NCBI RefSeq assembly: GCF_037963865.1
Contig: NZ_CP150170.1
Span: 3,410,001 to 3,474,000 of the forward strand
Length of the DNA stretch: 64,000 nucleotides
Direction of reading: 5' to 3'
DNA from: Paenibacillus sp. FSL R10-2734
GTDB taxonomy: Bacteria > Bacillota > Bacilli > Paenibacillales > Paenibacillaceae
The notes beneath the pieces were generated by a model that did not search any database, was not told the origin of the DNA, and worked only from the letters and a program-made list of their open reading frames with translations. Shown one piece after another: positions 17,680-27,556 of the stretch. The position numbers and the translations under genes are program-made. The stretch's first letter is position 1. Each line of letters opens with the position of its first letter.

Positions 17680-18651
17680 ATGCATGAAACGGAAAGCGTA
17701 CACATGCGAACTGTGAATTCAGAACCGAAAGAAAAGCGTAAGGGCAGAAACGAGACATGGAAGAAGATTTGGCAGAATTGGGAGCTTTACATTTTTATCG
17801 CACCCGCATTCTTTTACTTCCTCATTTTCAGCTATGGACCGATGTATGGGATTCAGATTGCTTTTAAGAATTACATACCGTCAAAAGGCTATTTTGGCAG
17901 TGAGTGGGTAGGCTTTGATCATTTCACTCGATTTTTTAACTCGTATTATTTCTGGGATTTGCTGTGGAACACGCTCAGTATTAGCTTGTATGAATTAGCC
18001 ATTGGATTCCCAATCCCAATTATTCTGGCGCTTGCGTTTAACGAAGTGAAGGATGGCTTCTTCAAGCGACTTGTTCAGACCGTTACTTATGCTCCTCATT
18101 TCATTTCTGTCGTTGTTATGGCGGGGATGATTATTACCTTCTTGTCTCCATCGAACGGAATGATTATTCATGCCATTGAAGGCTTAGGCTTTAATGCACC
18201 GCAGTTTCTGACAAGCCCTGGTTGGTTTAAGACGATGTATGTATTCTCAGGCGTGTGGCAGAGTGCGGGATGGGGGACGATTATTTATTTGGCGGCACTT
18301 TCAGGTGTAGACCCAGGCTTGCATGAAGCGGCAATTATTGACGGGGCCTCTCGCTTCCAGCGTGTTCGCCACATCAATATTCCAACGCTTATACCGACCA
18401 TGACTATTCTATTAATTCTGAATATGGGTGGCTTGTTAAGTGTAGGTTTTGAGAAAATATTACTTCTGCAAAATTCATTGAATATGTCAAGCTCTGACGT
18501 GATTTCAACCTTTGTCTATCGATCTGGTCTTGTCGATGCGCAATATAGCTTCTCAACAGCTGTTGGTTTATTTAACTCCATTGTGAATTGCATCCTGCTT
18601 ATTACGGTGAATCAAATTGTCCGCCGTACAAGCGAGAACAGTCTATGGTAG
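17680..18651 (+). CDS. Sugar ABC transporter permease (LplB-like)
   Basis: The 323-aa membrane protein has a charged N-terminus of about 35 residues, then six membrane segments and the EAA loop (HEAAIIDGASRFQRVRHINIP). AAGGAGGGG precedes the ATG at 17680. It is the first gene of the rightward uptake operon, preceded by a promoter, a cre site and the AACAAAC block. It pairs with the permease at 18668 and the lipoprotein at 19612. It is related to, but clearly distinct from, the permease at 16248, so the locus has two separate importers. Confidence 0.93.
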   Translation: MHETESVHMRTVNSEPKEKRKGRNETWKKIWQNWELYIFIAPAFFYFLIFSYGPMYGIQIAFKNYIPSKGYFGSEWVGFDHFTRFFNSYYFWDLLWNTLSISLYELAIGFPIPIILALAFNEVKDGFFKRLVQTVTYAPHFISVVVMAGMIITFLSPSNGMIIHAIEGLGFNAPQFLTSPGWFKTMYVFSGVWQSAGWGTIIYLAALSGVDPGLHEAAIIDGASRFQRVRHINIPTLIPTMTILLILNMGGLLSVGFEKILLLQNSLNMSSSDVISTFVYRSGLVDAQYSFSTAVGLFNSIVNCILLITVNQIVRRTSENSLW

Positions 18652-18667
18652 AAGGAGGTTGGAATTT

Positions 18668-19576
18668 ATGGTATCAGGTATAAAGCTATCTAAGCGAGAT
18701 CGAATATTTCTAATTTGCACCTATACGTATGTGACAATTGCATTGTTGTTAGTCGCATATCCCATCTTATATATTATTAGCGCATCCATCAGTGATCCGA
18801 AGATGGTTGCTTCCGGTGAAATGTGGCTTCTTCCAAAAGGTATTACCTTTAAGGGGTATGAAATTGTATTTCAGAACTCGAAGATTTGGACGGGGTATGG
18901 AAATACGATTTTGTATACATTGCTAGGCACAACGATTAACTTGGTCGTTACGATGCCAGCGGCATATGCACTCAGTCGTAAGGACTTTGTAGGCCGTGGG
19001 TTTTTCATGGGGATGTTCATGGTAACGATGTTCATTGGAGGGGGTCTCGTCCCTACATACATGTTGGTAAAAGGGCTAGGCATGGTCAACACGATGTGGG
19101 CACTAGTACTTCCTGGCGCAGCGTCAATCTGGAATATTATTGTCTCTCGTACCTTCTTCGCGAACTCCATTCCAGCTGAGCTTCAAGATGCGGCTCAAAT
19201 CGATGGTGCGACGAATATTCGCTTGTTCCTGCGGATTGTTCTCCCGTTATCGATGCCAATTATCGCAGTTATGGCCTTATTCTACGGGGTAGGGCATTGG
19301 AACAGCTATTTCGGCGCCATGATCTACTTGAATGATGATGCGAAGTATCCATTGCAGCTTGTGCTTCGTCAGATTCTCGTGCTTCAGGAAATGCAATCGC
19401 AAGTAGGTGGCATTATCGATGCGACAGCTGCTGCAGCCCAGAACAACAAGGCGGAAATTGCTTCACTTGTCAAGTATGGGGTCATTATCGTATCTACGCT
19501 TCCGATTATTGTTGTCTATCCATTCTTACAACGTTATTTCGTGCAAGGTGTCATGATTGGCTCTGTTAAGGGTTGA
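18668..19576 (+). CDS. Sugar ABC transporter permease (LplC/YtcP-like)
   Basis: The protein of about 302 aa has six membrane segments. Its EAA loop is QDAAQIDGATNIRLFLRIVLP, and the C-terminus YPFLQRYFVQGVMIGSVKG matches the partner permease subtype. The start is the ATG at 18668 with GAAGGAGG upstream; the longer frame from 18617 overlaps the previous gene and lacks a ribosome site. It sits 16 bp after the first permease gene and is followed by the binding protein. Confidence 0.93.
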   Translation: MVSGIKLSKRDRIFLICTYTYVTIALLLVAYPILYIISASISDPKMVASGEMWLLPKGITFKGYEIVFQNSKIWTGYGNTILYTLLGTTINLVVTMPAAYALSRKDFVGRGFFMGMFMVTMFIGGGLVPTYMLVKGLGMVNTMWALVLPGAASIWNIIVSRTFFANSIPAELQDAAQIDGATNIRLFLRIVLPLSMPIIAVMALFYGVGHWNSYFGAMIYLNDDAKYPLQLVLRQILVLQEMQSQVGGIIDATAAAAQNNKAEIASLVKYGVIIVSTLPIIVVYPFLQRYFVQGVMIGSVKG

Positions 19577-19611
19577 TCTTAAGATACAAATAACAAAGGG
19601 GAGGTTTTTGT

Positions 19612-21234
19612 ATGACGATTTATCGTAAAGCTGGACTTATGTTGTTAGTTCTTTCCATGTCAATGTCTATTCTTACTGCATGTGGATCAAGTAGCGATAA
19701 GGGGACAGCAAGCACAGAAGGCACAGAAGGCTCAGACACAGCCACAGAGGTTCATAAGACTGGCTTTCCTATCGTGGATAAACCGATTGAGCTATCCATT
19801 ATGGCACCGGATGTAGGACGTCAGGATTGGAACAAGATGCCTGTTATTCAGGAATACGAGAAGATGACGAATATCAAGTTAAAGCTTCAAAACGCCCCAC
19901 AAGACAGCTTTGAGACGAAAAAGAATTTAGTATTTGCAAGCGGTACGCTTCCCGATATTTTCTATGCGGCGGATCTAAAAGGATCGGATCAAGTTACTTA
20001 CGGAAGTCAAGGATTGTTGCTGCCTTTAGAAAAATACATTGATGAGGGCTATGCACCAAATTTGAAAAAAATTCTTGATGCTAATCCGGATATTCGCAAA
20101 TCAATGACAACACCGGATGGACATATCTATGCATTACGTAATATTCAACCATCTGCAGTATGGTACCGTGGACCGATGTGGTATAACGGCAAGTTCTTGA
20201 AGAAATTCGGTATGGAGAACAAATTGCCACAGACAACAGAAGAGCTATACACCTATTTGAAGAAGGTAAAAGAGGAAGATGCGAACGGTAACGGTAAAGA
20301 TGATGAGATCCCTCTAGCCTCTGTGAAATTAGATGATTTACGGATGTTCTTCTTCGGATTTTGGGGCATGTACAATGAGGATATCTACACAGATAAGGAT
20401 AATAAAGTACACTTTCCACAAGCTGAACCAGGCTACAAAGAATACTTAACTTTCTTGAATCGCTTGTGGAACGAGAAGTTACTGGATCATGAGACATTCT
20501 CACAAACCAATGATCAGAAGGTAGCGAAAGGTAAAAATAATCAAGTGGCCTTATTCTCCGATTATTTCCCATACTTCACGCTTGGTGGTGAACCGAGTGA
20601 AGATAACCCGATGATGCAGCCTGTATCTAGTGATATTGCTGGAACACCTGTATATGGCAAGCATCCTGGTATTAATACAATCGGCGGTTTCGCGATTTCA
20701 AATACGAATCCGAATCCTGAGGCAAGTATGCGTTGGATTGATTACCAATTTAGCGAAGAAGGGTATTCCTTCTGGGCGTATGGACCTGAAGGAACGATGT
20801 TCAAATACAAGGATAAAGCAACGGGTGAAAAAGAATGGCTGCCTGTTCCAGATGGCAAGGATCGTGAAGAATACCGCGGTACCATCACGCCAAACTATGG
20901 TATTAATACACCAGGCGCATACGAGAACAGCTATGTGCTAGGACTTCGTACTAGCTTTGATGACTGGATTGACAAAGAAACAGCTACAAAGCTTACACCT
21001 ATTGCGAAAGTTCCCTTCCCATCGGTATTCCTGACGGTAGACCAACAGACTGAAATCAAAACACTCCGTTCCGATTTGGATAAATACGTGAAGGAAATGG
21101 AAGCGAAATTCGTTACAGGTGCAGAGCCATTATCCAATTGGGATAAATATATCGCACAAATGAAAAAAATGGGGTATGAGAAGCTCGTATCGACGTACCA
21201 ACAAGCATACGATACTTGGGCTGCTTCCAAGTAA
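19612..21234 (+). CDS. Sugar ABC transporter solute-binding lipoprotein
   Basis: The 540-aa protein has a lipoprotein signal peptide with lipobox LTAC at about residues 21-24, then a Ser/Thr/Glu/Gly-rich linker and a large binding domain. It contains a DANGNGKDDEIP segment that looks like a calcium-binding loop (Asp/Asn at alternating positions), a known feature of some large oligosaccharide-binding proteins. GGGGAGG precedes the ATG. It completes the rightward uptake operon and is followed by a terminator. It is longer than the two leftward binding proteins, consistent with a larger oligosaccharide or glycopeptide ligand. Confidence 0.92.
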   Translation: MTIYRKAGLMLLVLSMSMSILTACGSSSDKGTASTEGTEGSDTATEVHKTGFPIVDKPIELSIMAPDVGRQDWNKMPVIQEYEKMTNIKLKLQNAPQDSFETKKNLVFASGTLPDIFYAADLKGSDQVTYGSQGLLLPLEKYIDEGYAPNLKKILDANPDIRKSMTTPDGHIYALRNIQPSAVWYRGPMWYNGKFLKKFGMENKLPQTTEELYTYLKKVKEEDANGNGKDDEIPLASVKLDDLRMFFFGFWGMYNEDIYTDKDNKVHFPQAEPGYKEYLTFLNRLWNEKLLDHETFSQTNDQKVAKGKNNQVALFSDYFPYFTLGGEPSEDNPMMQPVSSDIAGTPVYGKHPGINTIGGFAISNTNPNPEASMRWIDYQFSEEGYSFWAYGPEGTMFKYKDKATGEKEWLPVPDGKDREEYRGTITPNYGINTPGAYENSYVLGLRTSFDDWIDKETATKLTPIAKVPFPSVFLTVDQQTEIKTLRSDLDKYVKEMEAKFVTGAEPLSNWDKYIAQMKKMGYEKLVSTYQQAYDTWAASK

Positions 21235-21251
21235 GTTATTCCATATTGAAA

Positions 21252-21286
21252 AACTTCCCGGTCATGCTAGGCACGACCGGGAAGTT
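21252..21286. terminator. Bidirectional intrinsic terminator
   Basis: A 12-bp perfect stem AACTTCCCGGTC / GACCGGGAAGTT with an 11-base loop lies between the convergent binding-protein gene and the receptor-regulator gene. An A-run (GAAAAAC) precedes it, serving as the T-run for the minus strand. Confidence 0.85.
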
Positions 21287-21311
21287 ATGATGAACCCTAA
21301 GCGATGAAGGA

Positions 21312-23576
21312 TTATACGGTATCGTTAGGCTCAGTATTGGGATGATTACTATGCATCTGTCGATACTGGCCCGGGGTATAACCGGTTTCTTTTTTGAATT
21401 TTCGAATAAAGTTTGGTGTGTCGAGGTAGCCGACGCGCTGGATAATATCTTTTAACGGATCACTTGTTATTACGAGCTGTTCCTTGACCTTATCTAATCG
21501 TTTTTGCCAAATATATTGGACGAAGTTGATGCCGACCTTATCCTTGAATGAACGACTGAGATGGGAAGGTGAAATCGTAAACGCAGCAGATACAGATTCA
21601 AGGCTAAGCGAATGATCAATATAGTGCTGGTCAATAAAAGCAACGATATGATCCATGAGTGAATGTTCTTCTTTTTTATGCGTCTGCTCCACCTGAGTAC
21701 AAATCTGTGCGGCTAATCGACAAAAATTTTGCTCTATAAGGTTTACGGGACCATTCATGAAATGGGGTGGAGCATGTTGCATCATGTTATCGATATGTAG
21801 ATCAGCGGCAGCTTTGAGCATGGTATTCAGCAGGTCGAACAATACGCATCGCATCAGCAGGGTAGATCGTTGTTTATTATCAAGCCCATGGATGGCTGTG
21901 TGAATAATTTGTTTGGCGACTTCGTAGTTGCCCTGCTTCAAGCTTTGTGCAAACTTCAATTGTTCGCTATTGGGAAGTAACACCGTTTGGTCATGGGCAC
22001 TGGATAGCTTTTCAAAATACACGGTGGTTCCATGCTCGGTCGATTTACGCAATTCAAAGGCGGAGCAAGCCTCGATAAAGGATAGATTGAGCTGCTGAGG
22101 GCTCTCGTAACATTTACCTACACCGATCATCGGGTGGATATCAATCATGCCAAGCGTATAGTCACGGATCGCATCCACGATGTGAACGATCTGTGTAGTA
22201 TGTTCTTCATCATCGGCGAGCTGCATGCTTACAATGAGTGCGAGCTGATCTAACTGTGGGAGTTCTACACCGTATACTTGTGCAGTAAGCGATGTGAATT
22301 CGATGTGCGCAAGCTTGCGATATGCTTCTTGTCTCGACTGCAGGTGTTGTTGCTGTTCTAATTCATCCCAGCCCATCACCATTACAAAATGATGACTTTG
22401 GTCGAAATGCAGATGAAAGGCTTCGAATATTTCAGGCGTCATCAGTTGTGCATTCCCGTGCTTTAATAGCATGGATAGAACATGGTTGCGTGCATAGGGT
22501 TCTTGTAGATCAACCTTGGAGCTATACTGCTGCAATGTTGTTCGTATATACTCGAGCTCATTTCCGGAGGCCGGTGTATCTGTTTTTTTGTTCGTGAAGC
22601 GAACCAGCTCTGCAATCGGAAGATATTGCATCCGAGCGAATAATAGAGCGATGGCCGTTCCTACAATGGCGATCACAATGAATAAAATAATGATGAAGCT
22701 CCGAACATTAAGCACGCTGCTGAAAAATTGATTACTCGCCATTAAAGTCACATATGACCAGCCATTGACATCCGATGTGACGGAAATAACCGAATGATCT
22801 TCGTTGTTTATCGATAGATTATGTATGCCGGGTGGAAGCTCTGATAACCGTTGGATATCCTGTTGGCTAGCTGTATCTCCATGGCCACTATAGGATAAAA
22901 CACGTCCATGATTATCAAAAATATACGTTAATCCTCGATAGTTACCGAGGACGGAATCGATCAGATATGCCAACTCTTTCTCTTTAATGAGGTACATGAC
23001 CGAAGCATATGGATCAGAGGTGTTGGGAATGATCGGCAGGATATAGGTTAATACAGATTGCTCTAGTGGTGAATTTTGATTCAGCATGTTCGTAAGTCGA
23101 ATGGATGGGAATTTGGACGTGTTTAAAGCAGTCACAAGTTCATCATTCTTCCAGCTTCCAAACTGATAGGAGCTACGAAATACATCTAGGCTATACATGC
23201 CATGGTTGGAATAAATATTAGGGTCATGATGATAGTACAGAAATATATCCTCCACAATGGAATTGGAAGATTTGTAGCTATCTAGTGCCGCTATCGCGTC
23301 ACGGCTCTCATAAGGATCCAGTATGCGATAATGAGCGAGACGATCGTCGTATGACATCCGCGACGCCATATCTCTTAAATCATTCATGCGTCCATCCACC
23401 ACCGTTTTAATTTGGGTGAGCTGATTAAAGTGAGCGTTTTCAATCTCCTTTTGTAAATTGTCGGTAGCATTTCGGTAAATGAAAACGATTACAAATATGA
23501 GTGGAATAAGAAGGATAAGCAGATACGAACCGGTGAATTTCAGAAATAATTTCGATTTGAAATAGTTATAGTTCAA
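21312..23576 (-). CDS. Membrane-bound AraC-type receptor-regulator
   Basis: The protein of about 754 aa combines a membrane anchor near residues 12-35, an extracellular ligand-sensing region of about 250 residues (Cache-like by length and layout) and a second membrane segment near 290-315. A long cytoplasmic linker leads to a C-terminal AraC DNA-binding domain (LESVSAAFTISPSHLSRSFKD, then IIQRVGYLDTPNFIRKFKKETGY). The start is a TTG at 23576 with GGGGG 8 bases upstream; the longer frame has no ribosome site. Such one-protein receptors normally control a neighbouring sugar ABC operon, here the one at 17680-21234. It is divergent from the fucosidase gene at 23793, so it may also control the enzyme operon. 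Confidence 0.9.
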   Translation of the reverse strand: MNYNYFKSKLFLKFTGSYLLILLIPLIFVIVFIYRNATDNLQKEIENAHFNQLTQIKTVVDGRMNDLRDMASRMSYDDRLAHYRILDPYESRDAIAALDSYKSSNSIVEDIFLYYHHDPNIYSNHGMYSLDVFRSSYQFGSWKNDELVTALNTSKFPSIRLTNMLNQNSPLEQSVLTYILPIIPNTSDPYASVMYLIKEKELAYLIDSVLGNYRGLTYIFDNHGRVLSYSGHGDTASQQDIQRLSELPPGIHNLSINNEDHSVISVTSDVNGWSYVTLMASNQFFSSVLNVRSFIIILFIVIAIVGTAIALLFARMQYLPIAELVRFTNKKTDTPASGNELEYIRTTLQQYSSKVDLQEPYARNHVLSMLLKHGNAQLMTPEIFEAFHLHFDQSHHFVMVMGWDELEQQQHLQSRQEAYRKLAHIEFTSLTAQVYGVELPQLDQLALIVSMQLADDEEHTTQIVHIVDAIRDYTLGMIDIHPMIGVGKCYESPQQLNLSFIEACSAFELRKSTEHGTTVYFEKLSSAHDQTVLLPNSEQLKFAQSLKQGNYEVAKQIIHTAIHGLDNKQRSTLLMRCVLFDLLNTMLKAAADLHIDNMMQHAPPHFMNGPVNLIEQNFCRLAAQICTQVEQTHKKEEHSLMDHIVAFIDQHYIDHSLSLESVSAAFTISPSHLSRSFKDKVGINFVQYIWQKRLDKVKEQLVITSDPLKDIIQRVGYLDTPNFIRKFKKETGYTPGQYRQMHSNHPNTEPNDTV

Positions 23577-23792
23577 AGTGTTTTCCCCCTTTTCATGGCA
23601 TATACATGGAGATGTTACTATCAAGCTATAAATATAGCAAGATACAGATCGGCGCTTGAATGCTTATTTATTTTCCATAATAGGATGTTTATAGCTGATC
23701 TTTACTTTTATGTCAAATATTTTTTCGGGGAAATAGATCGTACTAAATCAATAGAATCGCAGGCTCAAAAGAGCTGCATGGAGGTTGTGCAA

Positions 23793-25181
23793 ATGAGTGA
23801 TATCAATGTTGAAGAAGAGCAAATTGTTGTTGAAGGAGTACATAATTACAGCACAGAGGCGGAGTACGTTAAGCCGGAGGATTCGCAGCTATTAGATCAG
23901 CTGGAATGGTTCAAGGATCAGAAGCTGGGCTTGATGATGCATTGGGGACCTTATTCGCAGCTTGGACTTGTTGAATCGTGGGCGCTTAGTGATAAGGATG
24001 GAGATTGGTCACGAGATGATATTGATTGGGGAGTTGATTCGGCGGAATTGAAGCGGCAATACTTCGGGCTGAATAAAACCTTTAATCCGCTCCGTTTCGA
24101 ACCTGAGAAGTGGGCAGAGGTTGCGGCAGAGGGTGGCTTTAAATATTTGAACTTTACGACGAAGCATCACGATGGCTTCTGTATGTGGGACACGCAGACA
24201 ACAGACTATCGCATTACGGGCAAGGATTGTCCTTTCCATGCACATAAGTACGCGGATATTTCTAAGAACGTATTTGATGCTTTTCGGGCCAAGGGACTTG
24301 GGATCTCCGCCTACTTCTCCAAAGCCGATTGGCACACACCAACATACTGGGCCCCAGGTATGGAGACGGGGACGTTCATGAATCGAGGTCCTTCGTATCC
24401 AACACAAGATTATCCATGGCTATGGGAGCAATTCGTACAGTTCACACATGATCAGATCATGGAATTGATGACGAAATATGGTCGGATTGAAATGCTCTGG
24501 TTGGATGCGGGGTGGGTATGTCCACAGAATAAGAATAATCCACAGGATATTCGGTTGGGTGAAGTGGTGGAGAAGGCACGTCAGCATCAGCCATGGCTAC
24601 TAAGTGCAGACCGTACCGTTGGCGGCCCGTATGAGAATGTCGTTACACCTGAGCAAACGTTGCCCGAGCATCCCCTGCATATTCCATGGGAGAGCTGTAT
24701 TACGATGGGGACAGCGTTCTCTTATCGGTACGAGGATCACTACAAGACGACACGTCAATTAATCCATTTGCTCGTTGAAGTTGTAGCCAAAGGCGGAAAC
24801 CTAGCACTTAATGTCGCTCCACAACCAGATGGCCGCTTGTCAAGAGCAGCGATGGATCGGATGAAAGGAATGGGCGCTTGGCTCAACGTTCATGGGGAGG
24901 CGATCTATGGAACGCGCGTATGCGCGCCATACTCTGCTGGAAATACACATTTCACGAAAAAAGGCGATATCACCTATGCCATTCATTTGTACCCGAAAGA
25001 GCAGGAAACGGTGAGCAAAGTAATTTGTATTCCACTCGAGCAGGCTGTAACGCAAATGGATCTTGTTGGCGGACAAGAAAATCTAACATTCGAACGAACA
25101 ACAACGGGATTGATCGTTCATTTACCAGAGAGCGAGCTTACGGGAGTTGCCCCAATTGCACATGTATTTCGCATAAAATAA
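23793..25181 (+). CDS. Alpha-L-fucosidase, GH29
   Basis: This 462-aa retaining fucosidase releases L-fucose from glycans. The N-terminal barrel shows MMHWGPYSQLG and TTKHHDGFCMWDT (typical GH29 motifs). The predicted nucleophile is Asp238 in MLWLDAGW. A GGAGGT site 7 bases before the ATG at 23793 decides the start; the long upstream extension to 23595 is not coding in style. No signal peptide is present, so it works in the cytoplasm on imported sugars. It opens the long rightward enzyme operon, 27 bp ahead of a second, divergent GH29. Having two implies two fucose linkages. Confidence 0.93.
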   Translation: MSDINVEEEQIVVEGVHNYSTEAEYVKPEDSQLLDQLEWFKDQKLGLMMHWGPYSQLGLVESWALSDKDGDWSRDDIDWGVDSAELKRQYFGLNKTFNPLRFEPEKWAEVAAEGGFKYLNFTTKHHDGFCMWDTQTTDYRITGKDCPFHAHKYADISKNVFDAFRAKGLGISAYFSKADWHTPTYWAPGMETGTFMNRGPSYPTQDYPWLWEQFVQFTHDQIMELMTKYGRIEMLWLDAGWVCPQNKNNPQDIRLGEVVEKARQHQPWLLSADRTVGGPYENVVTPEQTLPEHPLHIPWESCITMGTAFSYRYEDHYKTTRQLIHLLVEVVAKGGNLALNVAPQPDGRLSRAAMDRMKGMGAWLNVHGEAIYGTRVCAPYSAGNTHFTKKGDITYAIHLYPKEQETVSKVICIPLEQAVTQMDLVGGQENLTFERTTTGLIVHLPESELTGVAPIAHVFRIK

Positions 25182-25208
25182 CGAGTTGAACTATGGGAGG
25201 AAGAGCAG

Positions 25209-26495
25209 ATGCAACAATGGTTTACGGACGCAAAGCTAGGAATTTTCATTCACTATGGGATTTATGCGGTGCAAGGTGTAGCGGAATCATGGTCGTTTTA
25301 TAACGGGAAAATGTCACATGAGGAGTATATGAAGCAGTTGGATGGTTTTACAGCGTCCAAATTCGATGCGAAGCATTGGGCAGATATCATTGCGAGGTCA
25401 GGTGCAAAATATGCAGTGCTTACAACCAAGCATCATGATGGTGTTGCGTTGTTCGATACGCAGTACAGTGATTTGAGCGTCATGAAGGCGACACCAGCCA
25501 AGCGGGATATTGTAAAAGAATGGTCCAATGCGATCCGTGAACGTGGTCTGCATGTAGGCATGTATTATTCCTTAATTGACTGGTCTCATCCCGATTATCC
25601 TTCCGTATTCGAGAGTGGTATCGTACCGGCTGATTTGAGTCAGGTGAATCGTTTCTCAAGTCCGGTAGATGGCATACAGGATGAAGAGACATGGCAGAAA
25701 TTCCTCACGTTTAACAATAATCAGCTACGTGAAATCATGACGAATTACGGTACTGTCGATTTATTATGGTTCGATGGTGACTGGGAGCGTAGTGCAGAAC
25801 AGTGGGGGCTGCCAGCATTCAAGGAATATTTGAGATCCTTGTCTCCGAATGTGATTATCAATTCACGCTTGCAAGGGCATGGCGATTATAAGACACCAGA
25901 GCAAGGCATTCCCATTACTCGCCCAGAAGGCGCTTGGGAATTCTGTACGACCATCAATACCTCATGGGGTTATGTGCATACAGACGACAAGTATAAATCC
26001 TTGAACCAAATTATCCGCATGTTCTGCGATTGCATCAGTATGGGCGGAAATATGTTGCTGGATATTGGACCGATGGAGGATGGCACCATTGATCCAAGAC
26101 AGGAGGACATTCTTCTGGGACTAGGTGACTGGATTCGTGCACACGAGAAGGCAATCTACGGTACGCAGGATGGAATTATGACACGCTATTATCTGGGTGG
26201 GAGTACCTTATCCGCGGACAAGAAGACCTTATATTTATTCGTCTACGATGCGCCGAAGGAGAATATCTGTCTCAAGGGACTATGCAATCCGATCAAGAAA
26301 ATTACGGTACTACACTCGGGCAAAGAACTCACTCATGAAATTCATGGCGGTGTACCCTGGTTCGATATTCCGGGAACGACATGGATTCATATGACACCAG
26401 AGGATATGCATGAACAGGTAAGCGTGCTTAAGCTGGAGTTTGATGAAGAGGTTCGTATGTATGGCGGTGCAGGGGCTGTTGTTACACATAACTAA
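25209..26495 (+). CDS. Alpha-L-fucosidase, GH29 (second paralog)
   Basis: The 428-aa GH29 enzyme has KLGIFIHYGIYAV at the N-terminus, TTKHHDGVALFDT, and predicted nucleophile Asp189 in LLWFDGDWE. A GGAGGAAGAG site precedes the ATG. It lacks a signal peptide. Its active-site surroundings differ clearly from the GH29 encoded just upstream (LWFDGDWE against LWLDAGW), so the two probably belong to different specificity groups. One might act on core fucose and one on outer fucose. The acid/base residue cannot be fixed from sequence alone because it is not conserved across GH29. Confidence 0.93.
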   Translation: MQQWFTDAKLGIFIHYGIYAVQGVAESWSFYNGKMSHEEYMKQLDGFTASKFDAKHWADIIARSGAKYAVLTTKHHDGVALFDTQYSDLSVMKATPAKRDIVKEWSNAIRERGLHVGMYYSLIDWSHPDYPSVFESGIVPADLSQVNRFSSPVDGIQDEETWQKFLTFNNNQLREIMTNYGTVDLLWFDGDWERSAEQWGLPAFKEYLRSLSPNVIINSRLQGHGDYKTPEQGIPITRPEGAWEFCTTINTSWGYVHTDDKYKSLNQIIRMFCDCISMGGNMLLDIGPMEDGTIDPRQEDILLGLGDWIRAHEKAIYGTQDGIMTRYYLGGSTLSADKKTLYLFVYDAPKENICLKGLCNPIKKITVLHSGKELTHEIHGGVPWFDIPGTTWIHMTPEDMHEQVSVLKLEFDEEVRMYGGAGAVVTHN

Positions 26496-26521
26496 TTGCA
26501 GAACGTAGGGAGAGGTCAACG

Positions 26522-27550
26522 ATGATGAACCGAAGCGGAGTACCAGAACCGCAAGTTGTGACATATGCGCCTAAGCATTATTTATGCAGACGAGCGACGG
26601 AGTCGCTTCATTTGGATGGGAAGCTAGATAAACCATTCTGGGATCGAGCAGCATGGACGGATGATTTCGTAAATATTGAAGGGGATCTGCGTCCGCTACC
26701 TGCAAAGCAGACACGTGTAAAGATGCTATGGGATGATGAATATTTTTACTTTGGTGCAGAGCTAATGGAAGATCAGATTTGGGGCACGCTGACAGAACGT
26801 GATTCCGTTATTTTTTATGATAATGACTTTGAGATTTTTATCGATTCAACAGGGGACTCACATCAATATTACGAGTTTGAGATCAACGCTTTGAACACGG
26901 TGTGGGACTTATTACTTGTGAAACCTTATCGTGACGGAGGCCCTCCGGTCAACGGATGGGATATCCAAGGTCTGAAAACAGCTGTTCATATCGAGGGGGA
27001 GTTAAATAACCCGCATGCTGATAATCGGAAATGGACGATTGAAGTTGCCATGCCATGGCGTAGCTTGAAAGAATGTGCTGCAAATGGACAACCACCGCAT
27101 GCTGGACAATTTTGGCGTGTTAATTTCTCTCGTGTTGAATGGCGGACTGAGGTTGTGGACGGTCAGTACCGCAAGGTTATGAACCCGGATACTGGAAATC
27201 CTTATCCGGAAGACAACTGGGTATGGTCACCTCAGGGAATTATCAATATGCATTATCCAGAGCTATGGGGTTATGTGATGTTCGTAGATGTTGATGGCCC
27301 GCAGCCATTCGACATGCCTGCGGATGAACTGGTGAAATGGCAGCTCCGTAAGCTGTATTATCGTGAACGTAATTATTTTGAAGCGCATGGACACTATGCA
27401 GCAACGTTCGAGCTGCTGCGGGGTGAAGATGATTGGAGTATTGAGCCTCACATGGAGATAACGAGTAAATCATTCCATATTTCAGCCTCAACTACCGATG
27501 AAACCGCTCGCTTATATATTCGCGAAGACGGCTTACTGTGGAAGGAGTAA
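26522..27550 (+). CDS. CBM9/DOMON-like carbohydrate-binding protein
   Basis: The 342-aa protein's first 240 residues resemble family 9 carbohydrate-binding modules: LHLDGKLDKPFWDRAAW at the start, VKMLWDDEYFYFGAEL, then DNDFEIFIDSTGD and WTIEVAMPWRSL. The final approximately 80 residues are not recognised. The module usually binds sugar ends and is attached to secreted enzymes, but here it is a stand-alone protein without a signal peptide. It sits 6 bp ahead of the transglutaminase-fold gene, implying co-translation and perhaps a complex. A role holding the glycan for its partner is a guess. Confidence 0.8.
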   Translation: MMNRSGVPEPQVVTYAPKHYLCRRATESLHLDGKLDKPFWDRAAWTDDFVNIEGDLRPLPAKQTRVKMLWDDEYFYFGAELMEDQIWGTLTERDSVIFYDNDFEIFIDSTGDSHQYYEFEINALNTVWDLLLVKPYRDGGPPVNGWDIQGLKTAVHIEGELNNPHADNRKWTIEVAMPWRSLKECAANGQPPHAGQFWRVNFSRVEWRTEVVDGQYRKVMNPDTGNPYPEDNWVWSPQGIINMHYPELWGYVMFVDVDGPQPFDMPADELVKWQLRKLYYRERNYFEAHGHYAATFELLRGEDDWSIEPHMEITSKSFHISASTTDETARLYIREDGLLWKE

Positions 27551-27556
27551 TCATTC

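Noticed and set aside
23595..23792. N-terminal extension of the first GH29 protein
   Set aside because: No ribosome site precedes it, it overlaps the divergent promoter region and the family starts after the ATG at 23793.
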